A DNA stretch of 64,000 bases from an uncultured Dehalococcoidia bacterium (GCA_958295765.1 CATQHB010000002.1:1004091-1068090), one strand, 5' to 3'. Counted from the first letter of the stretch, positions 18,241 to 26,037 are shown. A program made the numbers and translations. Notes: generated by a model from the sequence alone, not told the origin.

Positions 18241-18486
18241 CGTCGTTCCGTCGAAAGCCGGAATCCAGGAAATCCCCCGGAAAAGAGCGTGCTTGCTACC
18301 GAGAATTCTGGATTCCGGCTTTCGCCGGAACGACGGGTGTGCCGGAATGACGGGTGTGCCGGAATGACGGTTGCCCGGATAACTGGTAAAATCCCCTGAA
18401 AACCGGGTATTACCAACATTCGTTGGTATTGCTTGCCAGGCCACGTTTCGTTGGCCGGCAAGGGCGGGTTACAAACCCGCCCCTAC
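18241..18486. repeat. Repeat cluster: B (18241-18336), E (18412-18429), C (18461-18486)
   Basis: B copy: CGTCGTTCCGTCGAAAGCCG ... TTCGCCGGAACGACGG. E copy: TACCAACATTCGTTGGTA. C copy: AGGGCGGGTTACAAACCCGC and CCCTAC. They fill the gap between the groEL terminator and the CoA-transferase gene. No protein gene is seen here. Confidence 0.85.
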
Positions 18487-18520
18487 ACGATGAAAACATC
18501 AACAACCGGGAGAGATAACC

Positions 18521-19228
18521 TTGGCCCAGGAAAAGGTGTACGCATCGCCGGAAACGGCATTGGCCGACGTTTTTGAGGGAGCGGTAATCCTGGTAGCCGG
18601 GTTTGCCGGCTGCGAGGTTCCCCGCCTGCTGTTGCGGGGCCTGGCCGACCGGGGCGTCGGCGGCCTTACCTGCATCTTTTCCCACGACGCCCCGGCCAAT
18701 GAGCCGGCTAATGCGTCAGCCAACGAATCGGCGGTTCATGGCAGCGTAGCGCAACTGGTGGATAAGGGACTGGTTCGCAAGCTCATTTCACCGCTGCCCT
18801 TTGCCCCCGGCGCCGGCGGGGTGGTCGAGGAACGCTGGCAGTCCGGCGCGTTGGAAATAGAGATAGTTCCTCAGGGAATCCTGGCGGAACGGCTGCGGGC
18901 CGGCGGCGCCGGGCTGGGCGGCGTTTTCCTGCCCACCGGCGTAGGCACCCGGTTCGAGCGGGGCCGGGAAAAGCGCTCATTCCAATGGGGAGAGGCCCTG
19001 TTGGAATCGCCGCTGAAAGCCGACTTTGGGTTGCTATCGGTAGCCGCCGCCGACACCCTGGGCAGCGTGGTATATCAGGGAACCGGCCGCAACTGGGCGC
19101 CGGTGATGGCAATGGCGGCCCGCGTAACCATCGCCGAGGCCGACCGGATTGTGGAACCGGGCGGGCTGGACCCGGAGGCGATAATCACCCCGGGCATCTT
19201 TGTCAACCGGGTTATCGCCGCCGAATAA
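18521..19228 (+). CDS. 3-oxoacid CoA-transferase, subunit A type
   Basis: The protein is 235 aa, the usual A-subunit length, started at a TTG after GGGAGAG. Family I CoA-transferase A features are the N-terminal ILVAGFAGCEVPRLLLRGL (CoA-binding Gly-rich turn), LEIEIVPQGILAERLRAGGAG, FLPTGVGTRFERG, and the C-terminal TLGSVVYQGTGRNWAPVMAMAA with ITPGIFVNRV. A subunits bind CoA and pair with a B subunit carrying the catalytic Glu. The next gene is a B-A fusion and the one after that a B subunit, so this A subunit may pair with either. The cluster probably moves CoA between a dicarboxylic or 3-oxo acid and a donor. Confidence 0.88.
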   Translation: MAQEKVYASPETALADVFEGAVILVAGFAGCEVPRLLLRGLADRGVGGLTCIFSHDAPANEPANASANESAVHGSVAQLVDKGLVRKLISPLPFAPGAGGVVEERWQSGALEIEIVPQGILAERLRAGGAGLGGVFLPTGVGTRFERGREKRSFQWGEALLESPLKADFGLLSVAAADTLGSVVYQGTGRNWAPVMAMAARVTIAEADRIVEPGGLDPEAIITPGIFVNRVIAAE

Positions 19229-19251
19229 ATAACCTTACCGCTTGTTGGCCG

Positions 19252-19371
19252 GTAGGGGCGGGTTTATAAACCGCCTACGTTCCGGTGTCAGGACAGTTCA
19301 GCTATGGCGGCGCCGGTTCTCCGAGCCTGACTTGCCGTTGCGGTCTGGGCGGGTTACAAACCCGCCCCTAC
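19252..19371. repeat. Repeat family C, two copies (19252-19278 and 19347-19371)
   Basis: GTAGGGGCGGGTTTATAAACC-type and GGGCGGGTTACAAACCCGCC-type palindromes in the 214-bp gap between the first two CoA-transferase genes. Short AATGCCAACAAG/ATACCAACAAG motifs follow at 19381-19425. Confidence 0.8.
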
Positions 19372-19442
19372 ACCGATGGAAATGCCAACAAGTGAAAATA
19401 CCAACAAGCGCTGAAAATGCCAATTCAGGAAACGGAAGGACT

Positions 19443-20882
19443 ATGCCGGAAAGACTGGATGAACTGACAATGGCCCGCCGGGTGGTGGCGGAACTCCGGC
19501 CGGGGCAGGTTGTTGCCCTGGGCGCGGGTCTGCCCGGCCGGGTGCCTGAGGCAATGCCCCCATTTGCTACCGGAACAGCACCGGTGCAATTCCTGTCGGA
19601 AAGCGGCGTCCTGGGCTATGTCGGGCCGGGCGAGTCCAGCCGGCCGGGAGCGGGGGCGTTGGTGGATTCCGGCGGCAATCCGGTGGCTTTAGGCCCCGGC
19701 GGTTCCCTGCTCAGCCTGGGCGACCTGGCCGGGATGCTGCGCGGCGGCGCGGTGGACGTGGCAGTAATTCAGCCGGCCCAGGTTAGTTCCGGGGGCGATT
19801 TCATCAGTTGGACTACGGCGGCCACGCCGGGGATTTTCGCCCCCGGCGCCGCCGTCGATTTGGCAATGGGGGCGCAAAAGGTAATCGCCCTGCTGCCCCA
19901 TACCGGCTCCGACGGCACCCGCAACCTGGTGGCCGACTCCTCACCCCTGACCGACGGCCGGAACTGCGTCAACCTCATCGTAACCGACGTGGCGGCGCTC
20001 CGGGTTACGGAGCAAGGTCTGGAACTGGTCGAGGTGGCGCCGGGCTGGACGGCGGACGACGTAGCCGCCCTGACCGGCGCGCCCCTGACCGTAGCGCCGA
20101 ATCTGCGGGAGATGACCCTGGCTTGGAATGACGCTGACGCTGACGCTGCCACGGCCGGCAAGGTGTATCCCGACGGCCCCGCCGCCATTGCGGACTTGCC
20201 CGAGGGGGCCACGGTGATGATTGACGGTTTCGGCGGCCCCGGCGGGATGGCCCATTACCTGCTGGTGTCCCTGCGGGACCAGGGAACCGGCAACCTGACC
20301 ATCATCAGCAATACGGCCGGCATCGCCCGCTCGGTCAACTTCGGCACCCCGCCGGGCCGCCTGGCGATTGACCATTCCATCCTGATTGACCACCGGCAGG
20401 TACGCAAGGCCATTGCCACCTACCCGGTTTCCCCCTCGGCCTCCCGGCCCAGTTCCTTTGAGCTGGCCTACCGCCGGGGCGAGGTAGAGCTGGAGTTGGT
20501 GCCGCAAGGCACTCTGGCGGAACGGCTGCGGGCCGGCGGCGCTGGCATTGCCGCCTTCTATACCCCCACCGGCGTTGGCACCCTGATTGCCGAGGGCAAG
20601 GAAACCCGGACGATTGACGGCAAGGACTATATCCTGGAGGAGGGGCTGCGGGCCGATTTCTGCCTGATCCGCGGCCACAAAGCGGATACTCTGGGCAACG
20701 TGGTTTACAAGGGAACCTCCCGCAATTTCAATGCGGTAATGGCCCCCGCCGCCCGAATAACCGTGGTAGAGGTGGATGAAATCGTAGCGCCGGGCGAACT
20801 GGACCCGGAGTTGATTGTTACCCCCGGCATCTACGTGAACCGGATAGTTAAGCGGCCTGAGGACTTTTCGGCTTACGAATAG
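19443..20882 (+). CDS. CoA-transferase with fused subunits in B-A order
   Basis: The protein is 479 aa from the ATG at 19443 (GGAAGGA upstream); a longer in-frame start at 19242 would translate repeat DNA and is rejected. Residues about 1-225 form a B subunit: MARRVVAELRPGQVVALGAG, FLSESGVLGYVG with the catalytic Glu, VDVAVIQPAQVSSGGDF, and VNLIVTDVAALRVTEQGLEL. A short linker near residues 226-250 (DADADAATAGKV) leads into a complete A subunit: ATVMIDGFGGPGG, LELVPQGTLAERLRAGGAG, FYTPTGVGTLIAEGKET, and LGNVVYKGTSRNFNAVMAPAA. Fused CoA-transferases such as SCOT are normally A then B; this one is reversed. With the flanking A and B genes it forms an A-(BA)-B series. Confidence 0.87.
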   Translation: MPERLDELTMARRVVAELRPGQVVALGAGLPGRVPEAMPPFATGTAPVQFLSESGVLGYVGPGESSRPGAGALVDSGGNPVALGPGGSLLSLGDLAGMLRGGAVDVAVIQPAQVSSGGDFISWTTAATPGIFAPGAAVDLAMGAQKVIALLPHTGSDGTRNLVADSSPLTDGRNCVNLIVTDVAALRVTEQGLELVEVAPGWTADDVAALTGAPLTVAPNLREMTLAWNDADADAATAGKVYPDGPAAIADLPEGATVMIDGFGGPGGMAHYLLVSLRDQGTGNLTIISNTAGIARSVNFGTPPGRLAIDHSILIDHRQVRKAIATYPVSPSASRPSSFELAYRRGEVELELVPQGTLAERLRAGGAGIAAFYTPTGVGTLIAEGKETRTIDGKDYILEEGLRADFCLIRGHKADTLGNVVYKGTSRNFNAVMAPAARITVVEVDEIVAPGELDPELIVTPGIYVNRIVKRPEDFSAYE

Positions 20883-20905
20883 GGATGTTGGGGAATATGG
20901 GGGGC

Positions 20906-21067
20906 GATGGTTCGACAGGCTCACCATGAGCGGGGTGGTTGGTTCACCAAGTCAAGGCAACCCAAGCAACCGTCGTTCCGGCGAAAGCCGGAATCCAGGA
21001 AATCCTACCGGAAAAGAGCGTGTCGGCTATTGAGCCTTCTGGATTCCGGCTTTCGCCGGAACGACGG
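20906..21067. repeat. Repeat families D (20906-20936) and B (20971-21067)
   Basis: D arm: GATGGTTCGACAGGCTCACC then ATGAGCGGGG. B copy with both arms: CGTCGTTCCGGCGAAAGCCG and CTTTCGCCGGAACGACGG. They lie in the 281-bp gap before the CoA-transferase B gene. Confidence 0.85.
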
Positions 21068-21163
21068 GTTTATGACGGGTTCGGGTTTATGCTGCGATTG
21101 CCCGGCTCACCAAAGTTGTTAGGTTTGTAGAAAAGGGAATAAACCCGGCGGAGGGTTCAATAT

Positions 21164-21835
21164 ATGGTGGCGGAAAAGGAACGGCTGGAGCGGGAAGTGG
21201 TGGCGATGCGGGTAGCCAAAGAACTGCCCGACGGCGGCTACGTCAACCTGGGCATCGGCATACCGACCCTGGTTTCCAACTTTATTGCCGACGAAAGCGT
21301 GGTCTTTTACCACAGTGAGAGCGGCGTCCTGAACTGCGGCCCCCTGGCCGAGGAGGATGAGCAGGATATTGACTTGATTAACGCCGGCGGCCAGTTTTTA
21401 CAGCCGGTGGACGGCATGGCCTTTTTCAACACGGTGGACGCCTTTGCTATGATACGGGGCGGCCACGTGGACGTTACCGTCCTGGGCGCCCACCAGGTTT
21501 CAGCCCGGGGCGACCTGGCAAATTGGATGCTGCCGGAGCGGGGCGTCGGCAACATCGGCGGGGCTATGGACCTGGCCGCCGGCGCCAGGCAGGTCATCGT
21601 GGCAATGGAGCATACCGACCGGCAAAACCGGCCCAAGATTGTCGAGGACTGTACCTACCCCATCACCGGCAAGGGCTGTGTATCCCTGATTGTTACCGAC
21701 CTGGCGGTGCTGCAACCCACCCCGGAAGGGCTGGTACTGAAAGAGGTAGCCCCCGGCTGGTCCGCCGCTGAGGTACAGGAACTAACCGACGCCCGGCTGA
21801 TAATCGCCCCCGACTTGAAAGAGTATGAGTTGTAG
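21164..21835 (+). CDS. 3-oxoacid CoA-transferase, subunit B type
   Basis: The protein is 223 aa, the normal B-subunit length, with ATG after GGAGGG. Diagnostic segments are MRVAKELPDGGYVNLGIGIP, FYHSESGVLNCGPLAEEDEQD with the catalytic Glu in ESG, the VDAFAMIRGGHVDVTVLGAHQVSARGDLANW region in parts, GGAMDLAAGARQVIVAMEHT, and VSLIVTDLAVLQPTPEGL. It supplies the catalytic half of a family I CoA-transferase and lies 281 bases after the B-A fusion. Whether it pairs with the A subunit at 18521 or with the fusion protein is not readable. Confidence 0.9.
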   Translation: MVAEKERLEREVVAMRVAKELPDGGYVNLGIGIPTLVSNFIADESVVFYHSESGVLNCGPLAEEDEQDIDLINAGGQFLQPVDGMAFFNTVDAFAMIRGGHVDVTVLGAHQVSARGDLANWMLPERGVGNIGGAMDLAAGARQVIVAMEHTDRQNRPKIVEDCTYPITGKGCVSLIVTDLAVLQPTPEGLVLKEVAPGWSAAEVQELTDARLIIAPDLKEYEL

Positions 21836-21880
21836 GCCGGGCCGGGCCAGGAACAAAATCCACTCACTGGAACCCACCCG

Positions 21881-22068
21881 CTCATGGTGAGCTTGTCGAA
21901 CCACCGGCAAACCATCCTTCGACAAGCTCAGGATGAGCGGGGAGAGTCGTTGCTAAAATCCGCTCATGGTGAGCCTGTCGAACCATCGGCACACTATCCT
22001 TCGACAAGCTCAGGATGAGCGGGGAGAGTCGTTGCCAAAGTCCGCTCATGGTTAGCTTGTCGAACCAC
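21881..22068. repeat. Tandem repeat of family D, period 82 bp, about 2.3 copies
   Basis: Units start at 21881, 21963 and 22045. Each begins CTCATGGTGAGC(T/C)TGTCGAACC and contains TCCTTCGACAAGCTCAGGAT and GGGGAGAGTCGTTGC. The first two units differ at only a few bases. The arms are inverted relative to each other, so each unit can fold. Confidence 0.85.
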
Positions 22069-22098
22069 CCTACCGTCCGGGCAAGCGCAGCATAAACC

Positions 22099-22194
22099 CG
22101 TCGTTCCGGCGAAAGCCGGAATCCAGAACGCCCGGTAGCCGGCCCGCTCTTTTCCAGGGGATTTCCTGGATTCCGGCTTTCGCCGGAACGACGG
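22099..22194. repeat. Repeat family B, inverted copy
   Basis: Both outer arms (CGTCGTTCCGGCGAAAGCCG and CTTTCGCCGGAACGACGG) are intact, but the asymmetric centre is reversed relative to the other copies, with AAAGAGCGGGCC-type sequence on the other strand. Confidence 0.85.
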
Positions 22195-22281
22195 TGGGGG
22201 GGAATGACGGTGGGGGGCGGAATGGCAGTTGTGGGGGGATGACGGTGGGGGCGGAATGGCGGTTGTGGGGGGATGACGGTT
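22195..22281 (+). repeat. G-run array between repeat B and the TPP riboswitch promoter
   Basis: Five runs of 5 to 7 G (starting at 22196, 22212, 22233, 22247 and 22267) within 77 bases, in a degenerate TGACGGTGGGGG / GGAATGGC unit. The pattern could form a G-quadruplex on the plus strand. Confidence 0.7.
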
Positions 22282-22343
22282 GCTTGGGCTGCCATAATTA
22301 AAGTGCGATTGCGGCGATTGCCCGGTTGGAAATGCCCGCCGGT

Positions 22344-22372
22344 TTGACTTACCGCCTGCTCCGTGCTAAAGT
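22344..22372 (+). promoter_or_regulatory. Promoter of the thiamine operon
   Basis: TTGACT (22344-22349), a 17-base spacer and TAAAGT (22367-22372). The predicted transcript starts about 20 bases before the TPP riboswitch. Confidence 0.6.
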
Positions 22373-22397
22373 TTCTCCATAAGTTAAATAGGAAATG

Positions 22398-22495
22398 TTC
22401 TGGCGGGAGCTTGGGTAAGCCAGGCTGAGAGGGTAGCCGGGAGTCGCTACCGACCGTCTGTACCTGATCCGGGTAATGCCGGCGCAGGGATGAGA
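22398..22495 (+). promoter_or_regulatory. TPP riboswitch (THI element)
   Basis: Conserved THI-box segments are present in order: GGGAGCTTGGG at the 5' side, CTGAGAGGG at about 22425-22433, then ACCTGATCCGGGTAATGCCG at 22463-22482 and GCAGGGATGAG. It binds thiamine diphosphate; with the terminator just downstream it should switch off thiG-thiE-thiS transcription when the cofactor is plentiful. Confidence 0.95.
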
Positions 22496-22508
22496 CGCCG
22501 GACTTGAT

Positions 22509-22548
22509 GCAACCGCCAGGTAAGCCAATGGTGGTTGCCTTTTATTTT
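22509..22548 (+). terminator. Riboswitch-controlled intrinsic terminator
   Basis: GCAACCGCCA (22509-22518) pairs with TGGTGGTTGC (22529-22538) with one G-U, followed by CTTTTATTTT. It lies 14 bases after the riboswitch and 38 bases before thiG, the layout of a transcription-attenuating TPP switch. Confidence 0.85.
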
Positions 22549-22586
22549 GCGCCGGATTATTTTGGGTCGGCAAAGGAGCAGCAGCG

Positions 22587-23378
22587 ATGTCGGATGACTT
22601 GGTAATCGGGGGAAAACACTTCAATTCCCGTCTGATTGTGGGCACCGGGCGATACCGCACCAATGAGGAAATGGTGGAGGCAATCGCGGCCTCCGGCACT
22701 GAGATGGTCACCGTAGCTATTCGGCGCCTCAACCTGGAAGACCCTACGGAAAAAACCATCCTCGATTATATTGACTGGAGCCGCTACAACATCCTGCCCA
22801 ACACCGCCGGCTGCGCCACGGTGGAAGAGGCCCTGTTTGTCGCCCGGCTGGGGCGGGAAGTAGCCAGGACCGACTTCGTAAAGCTGGAAGTCATTCCCGA
22901 CCCCAAGTACCTTTTCCCGGACCCGGCGGCTACCCTGGAGGCCGCCAAACTCCTGGTTGCCGAGGGCTTTATCGTCCTGCCCTACATCCACGCCGACCCG
23001 GTGCTGGCGCGGCGGTTGGAAGAGGCCGGCTGCGCCACCGTAATGCCCCTGGGTTCCGCTATCGGTTCGGGCCAGGGAATCCACACGGTGGAAGAGGTAC
23101 GCATCATCATTGAGCAGGCCAACGTGCCGGTGGTGGTGGACGCGGGCCTGGCGGTGCCTTCCGACGCCTCAAAGGCCCTGGAAATGGGCGCCTCGGCGGT
23201 GCTGGTCAACACGGCCATCGCCCAGGCCGAGCAGCCGGCGCTGATGGCCGAGGCCTTCCGGCTGGGGGTCGAGGCCGGGCGCAAGGCTTACCTGTCCGGC
23301 CGGATTCCGGTGCGGGCCTATGCCGCGGCCAGCAGCCCCACCGCCGACGTACCCCAACCGGCCGCCGCCCGCAGCTAG
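22587..23378 (+). CDS. thiG: Thiazole synthase ThiG
   Basis: The protein is 263 aa, started at ATG after AAGGAG. ThiG joins 1-deoxyxylulose 5-phosphate, dehydroglycine and ThiS-thiocarboxylate sulfur to form the thiazole phosphate of thiamine. Family segments are LVIGGKHFNSRLIVGTGRY in parts, VTVAIRRLNL, NTAGCATVEEAL, DFVKLEVIPD with the Schiff-base Lys, PYIHADPVLARRLEEAGC, VMPLGSAIGSGQGI, VVVDAGLAVPSDASKALEMG and GASAVLVNTAIAQA. It is the first gene after the TPP riboswitch; thiE begins 7 bases after its stop. No thiF, thiH or thiO is in the window. Confidence 0.97.
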   Translation: MSDDLVIGGKHFNSRLIVGTGRYRTNEEMVEAIAASGTEMVTVAIRRLNLEDPTEKTILDYIDWSRYNILPNTAGCATVEEALFVARLGREVARTDFVKLEVIPDPKYLFPDPAATLEAAKLLVAEGFIVLPYIHADPVLARRLEEAGCATVMPLGSAIGSGQGIHTVEEVRIIIEQANVPVVVDAGLAVPSDASKALEMGASAVLVNTAIAQAEQPALMAEAFRLGVEAGRKAYLSGRIPVRAYAAASSPTADVPQPAAARS

Positions 23379-23385
23379 GCCCCGG

Positions 23386-24033
23386 ATGCCGGCCCGGCTG
23401 CCCGACCCTTGCCTGTGCCTCGTTACCGACCGGCGGGTTGGCGGTGATGCTGCTGATGTTGCGGCCCTGGCTGACCGGGTCGCCGCCGCGGTGGCCGGCG
23501 GGGTTGACCTGGTGCAGTTGCGGGAAAAGGACTTGCCCGGTCTTCGCTTGCTGGAGTTGACCATCGCCTTGAAATATGCCATTGGCGAGGCGGCCCTGCT
23601 GGTGGTGAATGAGCGGGTGGACGTGGCGGCGGCCTGGCCCGCCGATGGGGTGCAGTTGGGCGAGGAGGCGCTGCCGGTGGCCGCCGCCCGCCGCCTTTTG
23701 GGGCCGGATGCCCTGATTGGCCGCTCCGTACATTCCGTTGACGGGGCGCGGCAGGCCATTGCTGACGGGGCGGATTTTCTGGTGGCCGGCACAATGTACG
23801 CCAGCCGCTCCCATCCCGGCGAGGCGCCGGCCGGGCCGGAGTTGATTCGCCGCATTGCCGCCTTTTCCGACCTGCCGTTAATTGGCATCGGCGGCATCAC
23901 CGCCGCCAATGCCCCGGCGGTTTTGGCCGCCGGTGCCAGCGGCGTGGCGGTAATTTCCGGCATTTTGGCCGACCCTGATCCCGGCGAGGCCGCCCGCCGG
24001 CTGAAAGACGCAATGCGCGCCGTCCGTTCCTGA
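23386..24033 (+). CDS. thiE: Thiamine-phosphate synthase ThiE
   Basis: The protein is 215 aa from the ATG at 23386. ThiE couples the pyrimidine diphosphate and thiazole phosphate to make thiamine phosphate. Family segments are LCLVTDRR, VDLVQLREKDLPGLRLLEL in parts, LLVVNERVDVAAAWPADGVQLGEE in parts, ALIGRSVHSVDGARQA, DFLVAGTMYASRSHPG near residue 140, IGIGGITAANAPAVLAAGA and VAVISGI. The start is 7 bases after thiG and 45 bases separate it from thiS, so the three form one operon under the TPP riboswitch. Confidence 0.96.
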   Translation: MPARLPDPCLCLVTDRRVGGDAADVAALADRVAAAVAGGVDLVQLREKDLPGLRLLELTIALKYAIGEAALLVVNERVDVAAAWPADGVQLGEEALPVAAARRLLGPDALIGRSVHSVDGARQAIADGADFLVAGTMYASRSHPGEAPAGPELIRRIAAFSDLPLIGIGGITAANAPAVLAAGASGVAVISGILADPDPGEAARRLKDAMRAVRS

Positions 24034-24078
24034 TTTGCCCGGCGGCCCAACCGCCCGCCGGGGTTCCCCGAGGTGAAA

Positions 24079-24291
24079 ATGGCCGACACGATTAACCTGA
24101 TAGTCAACGGCAAGTCCCGAGCCGTGGCGGAAGCAACTAACCTGGAAGCCTACCTGACTTCCTTCGGCCTCAACCTGCAATTTGTGGCCGTCGGGTATAA
24201 CGGCGAAGTCATCAAGAAGGAAACTTTCTCTCAGGTGGTGCTGCGGGAAGGGGACAACCTGGAAATTGTCCGCCCGGTAGGTGGCGGTTGA
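24079..24291 (+). CDS. thiS: Sulfur carrier protein ThiS
   Basis: The protein is 70 aa from the ATG at 24079; GAGGTG just upstream serves as ribosome binding site, so the in-frame GTG at 24073 is unlikely. ThiS is a ubiquitin-fold protein that carries sulfur as a C-terminal thiocarboxylate to ThiG. The sequence shows INLIVNGKSRAV, TNLEAYLTSFGL, FVAVGYNGEVIKK, LREGDNLEIVRPVGGG. The tail ends GGG, one Gly longer than the usual terminal GG, and may or may not need trimming. It overlaps the next gene by 4 bases. Confidence 0.95.
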   Translation: MADTINLIVNGKSRAVAEATNLEAYLTSFGLNLQFVAVGYNGEVIKKETFSQVVLREGDNLEIVRPVGGG

Positions 24292-24545
24292 CCGTTCCCC
24301 CGGAGCCGCCGGCTGAGGAAAACCTGGATTCCCTGCTGGTTGGGGTAATCCGGGACAACCGGGAAAAAGTGGCCGGCTGGGTTCGGGATGAGCCGGGGAG
24401 TTGGGGATTTCTAGCCGGCAAAGCCGTCCTCTCCCGCCGGGAACAGTTGGGCCGCCCTTTGACCGACGGGGAACGGCGGGCGGTCTGGCACCGCCTGTGG
24501 CAACTGTTGTCCCAGCTCAAGGCACAAATCAACCTTCAACCGTAG
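24288..24545 (+). CDS. Small uncharacterised protein translationally coupled to thiS
   Basis: The protein is 85 aa. Its TTG start at 24288 overlaps the thiS stop (TTGA), pointing to coupled translation. The central part reads NREKVAGWVRDEPGSWGFLAGKAV then LGRPLTDGERRAVWHRLWQLL: mostly helical, with conserved-looking Trp, Gly and Arg residues. There is no signal peptide or membrane segment. I do not recognise a named family. The position as last gene of a riboswitch-controlled thiamine operon suggests a role linked to ThiS or thiamine, but this is inference from context only. Confidence 0.7.
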   Translation: MTVPPEPPAEENLDSLLVGVIRDNREKVAGWVRDEPGSWGFLAGKAVLSRREQLGRPLTDGERRAVWHRLWQLLSQLKAQINLQP

Positions 24546-24697
24546 TTGGTGATGGCTTTTCACCCCGGAAACCCGGAGGGCGTGGAAAAACGCTGATACT
24601 CCCGGCCACTCCGAGTTACTCCAGGGCCAGCGCCAAGTCTGCGCCGGGAACCCAATCAACGCACAAGAACCAAATCCGCACACCAGGAACCCAATTC

Positions 24698-24774
24698 GCT
24701 CATGGTGAGCCTGTCGAACCACCACCCTGCCTTATCCAACGGTTAATCCTTCAACCGCCTCAGGATGAGCGGGG
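24698..24774. repeat. Repeat family D copy (in the 301-bp gap 24546-24846)
   Basis: GCTCATGGTGAGCCTGTCG at the left, CCTCAGGATGAGCGGGG at the right: the two inverted D arms about 45 bases apart. The rest of the gap shows no gene. Confidence 0.8.
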
Positions 24775-24846
24775 ATAGGGCAACTCAACTTTACCCCCGC
24801 CCTGGCATTACCCCGTGTCTCAGTGGCGAAAGGATGGAATGACGAA

Positions 24847-26037
24847 ATGATGGATATTCCGACATCAACTAAAATCTGGCACGACATACACTTTCGCCAT
24901 ACCACGCCGGAAAGCCACCCCAAGCTGTGGCGGCCCTTTATGGATATTGACCCTCTCAATCCCGACAACAAGGTGGCCGGCCAGATTCAGATTGTCGGCG
25001 GCGACGAGTACGGCGCGCTGTCTATTACTCAGGTCAACGACCGCCCGGCGCCCCAGTTTATCAAGGTAACGCCCAAGGCGGCTTACCCCTTTCACAAGGA
25101 CGGCTCCTGGGTGCTGTATGACGCCCAGGAGGTAGAGTCCTACCTGAAGCTGGACGGCACCAACATTTGCCAGTACGGATACCGGGATGCCGACGGCCGG
25201 CCTTTTACTACTTTCAAGCTGCGGACGCGGCCCTTTATGTCGCCCTATTTTCTGAACCTGCTGGAAGAGGCTTTGACCCGGTATCCCCAAGTGCGGGAGC
25301 ATCAACTGCAACCCGGCGAGGCTCTGGCCTACGAACTCTACGGCTATGAAAACCGGATGCTGATTCGCTACGCCGAGGCGATTAACCTGGCCCTGCTGTT
25401 TGGGCGGGACGCGGCCGGCAATATCCTGGCGCCCCACCCGGACCATCCCCGGTTTGCCGGCCTGGACTGCCCGATAGCCGAGCGCCGGCCCATCAGCCTG
25501 AGCGATGACCTGTCCCAAGCCTATCGGCAACGGCAGCAGGAAATAAGCTCCCGCCTGGTTCGGCTGGAGGATGAATACTTTGAGGGTGAGGAAGGGGAGA
25601 TGCTGTACGTCCGGTTTGCCGACGGCGCCCGGGAGCAGCCGGGCAGCTTTACCCGGCTAATCAAGCTCAAGCCGCCGGAAATCGAGGAAATCCACTGGGC
25701 CAGCGACCACGTGCCGCGGGAGGAATTAGTTGTCGTAGCCCGCAACGTCTTTGAGGTTTCCGATACGCCGGACGTTGCCGATATGGTGCAGTTGCTGGCC
25801 GAGGAGTGGAGCGACGACCAGATCTCCCGCTCCCTGGAAACTATCGAGCGGGTGCTGGCGGAGGCCAAGGAGCGCCGGGCCTTTCAGGAGGAGGTGCTGG
25901 CGGTGTACGCCCAACTCCACGCCCCCGACGCCTTCCGAACCGACCGGGCCGGAGTAATGCGGGAAATGAGCCGCCGCTTTCCCCGCGCCGCAATGTCAAA
26001 AGTATATTCGGTGCTGGTGGAACGGGGCTACGGCTAG
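24847..26037 (+). CDS. Predicted ATP-dependent RNA ligase (nucleotidyltransferase superfamily)
   Basis: The protein is 396 aa from the ATG at 24847 (AAGGATGGA lies upstream; GTG at 24823 is an alternative). The order of nucleotidyltransferase motifs fits RNA ligases: motif I YLKLDGTN with the probable adenylated Lys at 101, YELYG near 162-166 (motif III), EGEMLYVRF near 250 (motif IV), and RLIKLKP near 270-276 (motif V, K-x-K). A helical C-terminal region of about 120 residues follows, as in Rnl1/Rnl2-type ligases. Such enzymes reseal broken tRNA or other RNA through a Lys-AMP intermediate. No polynucleotide kinase, RtcB or endonuclease gene is adjacent. The family call is from motifs only; a DNA ligase is unlikely because the OB and zinc domains are missing. 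Confidence 0.75.
   Translation: MMDIPTSTKIWHDIHFRHTTPESHPKLWRPFMDIDPLNPDNKVAGQIQIVGGDEYGALSITQVNDRPAPQFIKVTPKAAYPFHKDGSWVLYDAQEVESYLKLDGTNICQYGYRDADGRPFTTFKLRTRPFMSPYFLNLLEEALTRYPQVREHQLQPGEALAYELYGYENRMLIRYAEAINLALLFGRDAAGNILAPHPDHPRFAGLDCPIAERRPISLSDDLSQAYRQRQQEISSRLVRLEDEYFEGEEGEMLYVRFADGAREQPGSFTRLIKLKPPEIEEIHWASDHVPREELVVVARNVFEVSDTPDVADMVQLLAEEWSDDQISRSLETIERVLAEAKERRAFQEEVLAVYAQLHAPDAFRTDRAGVMREMSRRFPRAAMSKVYSVLVERGYG

Noticed and set aside
21881-22068. CRISPR array
   Set aside because: The 82-bp units are nearly identical over their whole length, with no variable spacers, no cas genes and internal inverted arms.
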